A DNA stretch of 15,003 nucleotides from Saprospirales bacterium. GTDB taxonomy: Bacteria > Bacteroidota > Bacteroidia > Chitinophagales > Saprospiraceae. This document shows, one piece after another, positions 14,007 through 15,003 of this stretch. Positions within the stretch are counted from its first letter, which is position 1. Each line of letters opens with the position of its first letter. Location: assembly GCA_003448025.1 (NCBI GenBank), contig DLXL01000080.1:1-15003 (forward strand), read 5' to 3'. A model generated the notes under the pieces. It saw only the letters and a list, made by a program, of their open reading frames with translations, had not been told where the DNA came from and made no database searches. The position numbers were made by a program, and so were the translations under genes.

Positions 14007-15003
14007 ATGACACATGTTAAAACTGCTGTATTGGGGATTCTGATTAGCCTTACGCATTTAGCGGAGGCCCAAACCCTGCTTTCACGTACAGTGGATTTTT
14101 CCTGCCAGGAATGTACTCCTTCAGAAGCGCTGGTGAGTCTGAGCAGGCAAACGGGCATCAATATTGTATTTAGCGATCGCTTTTTTGAACAATGTGCGCC
14201 GGTCCAATTGCAAGTGCAACAGGAGCCTATCCAAAATATTCTGGATAAAATTGTTCGTTGCGGGCGGGTGAACTACAAGGAGATGGATGACCAGATCGTC
14301 CTTTACAGAAAATCCGGTAAACGCACACTTAGCGGTTATGTCCAGGATGCTAAAACCGGGGAACGACTAATTGGAGTCAGTATCAAGATCCTGGAAGAAA
14401 AGTCAGACCCTGTCGTAAGAACCATTAGCAATGAGTTTGGTTTTTTCAGCATGAAGCTGGAGGAGGGAATACATAATGTAGGGGTTTATTATGTGGGATA
14501 TCAGGCCCTACAATTGCCTGTTGAAGTACTGGAGGATAAGATCATACGGGTTCGGCTGCAATCTTCTTCTGTATTAAAAGAGGTTTTGGTAAGTGGCATG
14601 TCAGGGAGCGATGCCAAAGAACACAACGGAGGAAGCCCGATATATCTGGATTTAAAGGGGCTTGGTACCCTGCCGATGCCTGGAGGCGAGGCTGATTTGC
14701 TGCGCCAGGCAGCCCTTCAAACAGGTATTCAAACAGGCGCGGATGGACTTGGGGGACTGCATATTAGGGGAGGAAATGCGGATCAAAACCTGTTTTTGCT
14801 GGACGATGTGCCGGTATACAGCCCTAGCCATGCCCTTGGCTTGTTTTCCATTTATAATCCATCAACAGTTAGTAGTGTAAGGCTTTGGAAAGGCGATTTT
14901 CCTGCGCGTTATAGTGGCAGAGCTTCTTCTGTTCTGGATGTGCGTACCAGAGATGGTGACTCCCGCCGCTTTCGAAGCGAGGTTTCCAGTGGGTTATTTG
15001 CAT
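14007..15003 (+). CDS. TonB-dependent receptor with STN, carboxypeptidase-regulatory and plug domains (3' end outside window)
   Basis: The open frame runs from the ATG at 14007 to the window edge, 332 complete codons. A signal peptide (about 1-22, ending LAEAQ) leads into an STN (secretin/TonB N-terminal) domain at about 28-100, which contains SEALVSLSRQTGINIVFSD. A carboxypeptidase-regulatory-like domain follows at about 107-190 (SGYVQDAKTGERLIGVSI, NEFGFFSM). The plug begins near 210, with LHIRGGNADQNLFLLDDVPV, then FSIYNPSTVSSVRLWKGDFP and RYSGRASSVLDV. The barrel should follow outside the window. It would be an outer-membrane, TonB-driven importer. STN domains often pass a signal to a FecR-type anti-sigma factor, but no FecR or sigma gene lies upstream here. 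The STN domain has four cysteines (33, 36, 63, 85), which could form disulfides. No start-proximal promoter is clear; TGATTTTG at 13961-13968 is a one-mismatch -7 candidate. Confidence 0.93.
   Translation, partial: MTHVKTAVLGILISLTHLAEAQTLLSRTVDFSCQECTPSEALVSLSRQTGINIVFSDRFFEQCAPVQLQVQQEPIQNILDKIVRCGRVNYKEMDDQIVLYRKSGKRTLSGYVQDAKTGERLIGVSIKILEEKSDPVVRTISNEFGFFSMKLEEGIHNVGVYYVGYQALQLPVEVLEDKIIRVRLQSSSVLKEVLVSGMSGSDAKEHNGGSPIYLDLKGLGTLPMPGGEADLLRQAALQTGIQTGADGLGGLHIRGGNADQNLFLLDDVPVYSPSHALGLFSIYNPSTVSSVRLWKGDFPARYSGRASSVLDVRTRDGDSRRFRSEVSSGLFA

Noticed and set aside
13802..14161. Minus-strand open frame of about 119 codons upstream of coaE
   Set aside because: It overlaps the coaE start and the signal peptide and STN coding region of the TonB receptor, with no supporting motif.
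1..15003. CRISPR array, tRNA, rRNA, insertion sequence or integrase
   Set aside because: No regularly spaced repeats, cloverleaf-like stretch, transposase motif or paired terminal repeats were seen when reading both strands.

Overview
The window comes from a member of the Bacteroidota, most likely a free-living, Saprospiria-like environmental lineage. The evidence is a T9SS (Por) C-terminal sorting domain on a secreted subtilase, an OmpA protein with PD40 repeats and a carboxypeptidase-regulatory domain, a TonB receptor with STN, CarboxypepD_reg and plug domains, weak Shine-Dalgarno sites, and several exact matches to the Bacteroidota -7 promoter element TAnnTTTG. The placement below phylum level is inference from gene style. 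Nothing looks like a mobile element, and I see no tRNA, rRNA or CRISPR array.

Layout. Positions 1-110 hold the 3' end of an unrecognised plus-strand gene. Positions 126-1040 (minus) hold a compact two-gene unit: a three-helix membrane protein followed by a stand-alone prokaryotic YEATS-like domain protein. This is the best candidate here for an undescribed system. Positions 1144-2175 (plus) encode a phosphotransferase-fold kinase, and 2184-3320 (minus) an exported Shewanella-like PPP phosphatase. Positions 3581-8184 (plus) form a probable operon of a large T9SS-secreted propeller-subtilase and a PD40 lipoprotein. Positions 8282-10345 (minus) encode a PD40/CRD/OmpA envelope protein, so three beta-propeller envelope proteins lie side by side. 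Positions 10485-12156 (minus) carry an MscS channel and kdsA (Kdo-8-phosphate synthase). Positions 12401-13231 (plus) are a serine acetyltransferase gene that overlaps coaE (13215-13862, minus) tail to tail. From 14007 a TonB-dependent receptor runs off the end of the window.

How the genes fit together. Most of the window is envelope biology (secreted protease, lipoprotein, OmpA anchor, mechanosensitive channel, Kdo for lipid A core, TonB receptor) mixed with core metabolism (cysteine and CoA synthesis). The YEATS/membrane pair is the only part with a possible sensing or conflict role. Regulatory marks include exact -7 elements for the phosphatase, subtilase, kdsA and coaE genes, a compound inverted repeat between kdsA and the acetyltransferase, and a 7-2-7 palindrome upstream of the OmpA gene. 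Several starts were moved from upstream TTG or GTG codons to the next ATG; for coaE the upstream TTG lies inside the predicted -7 element.
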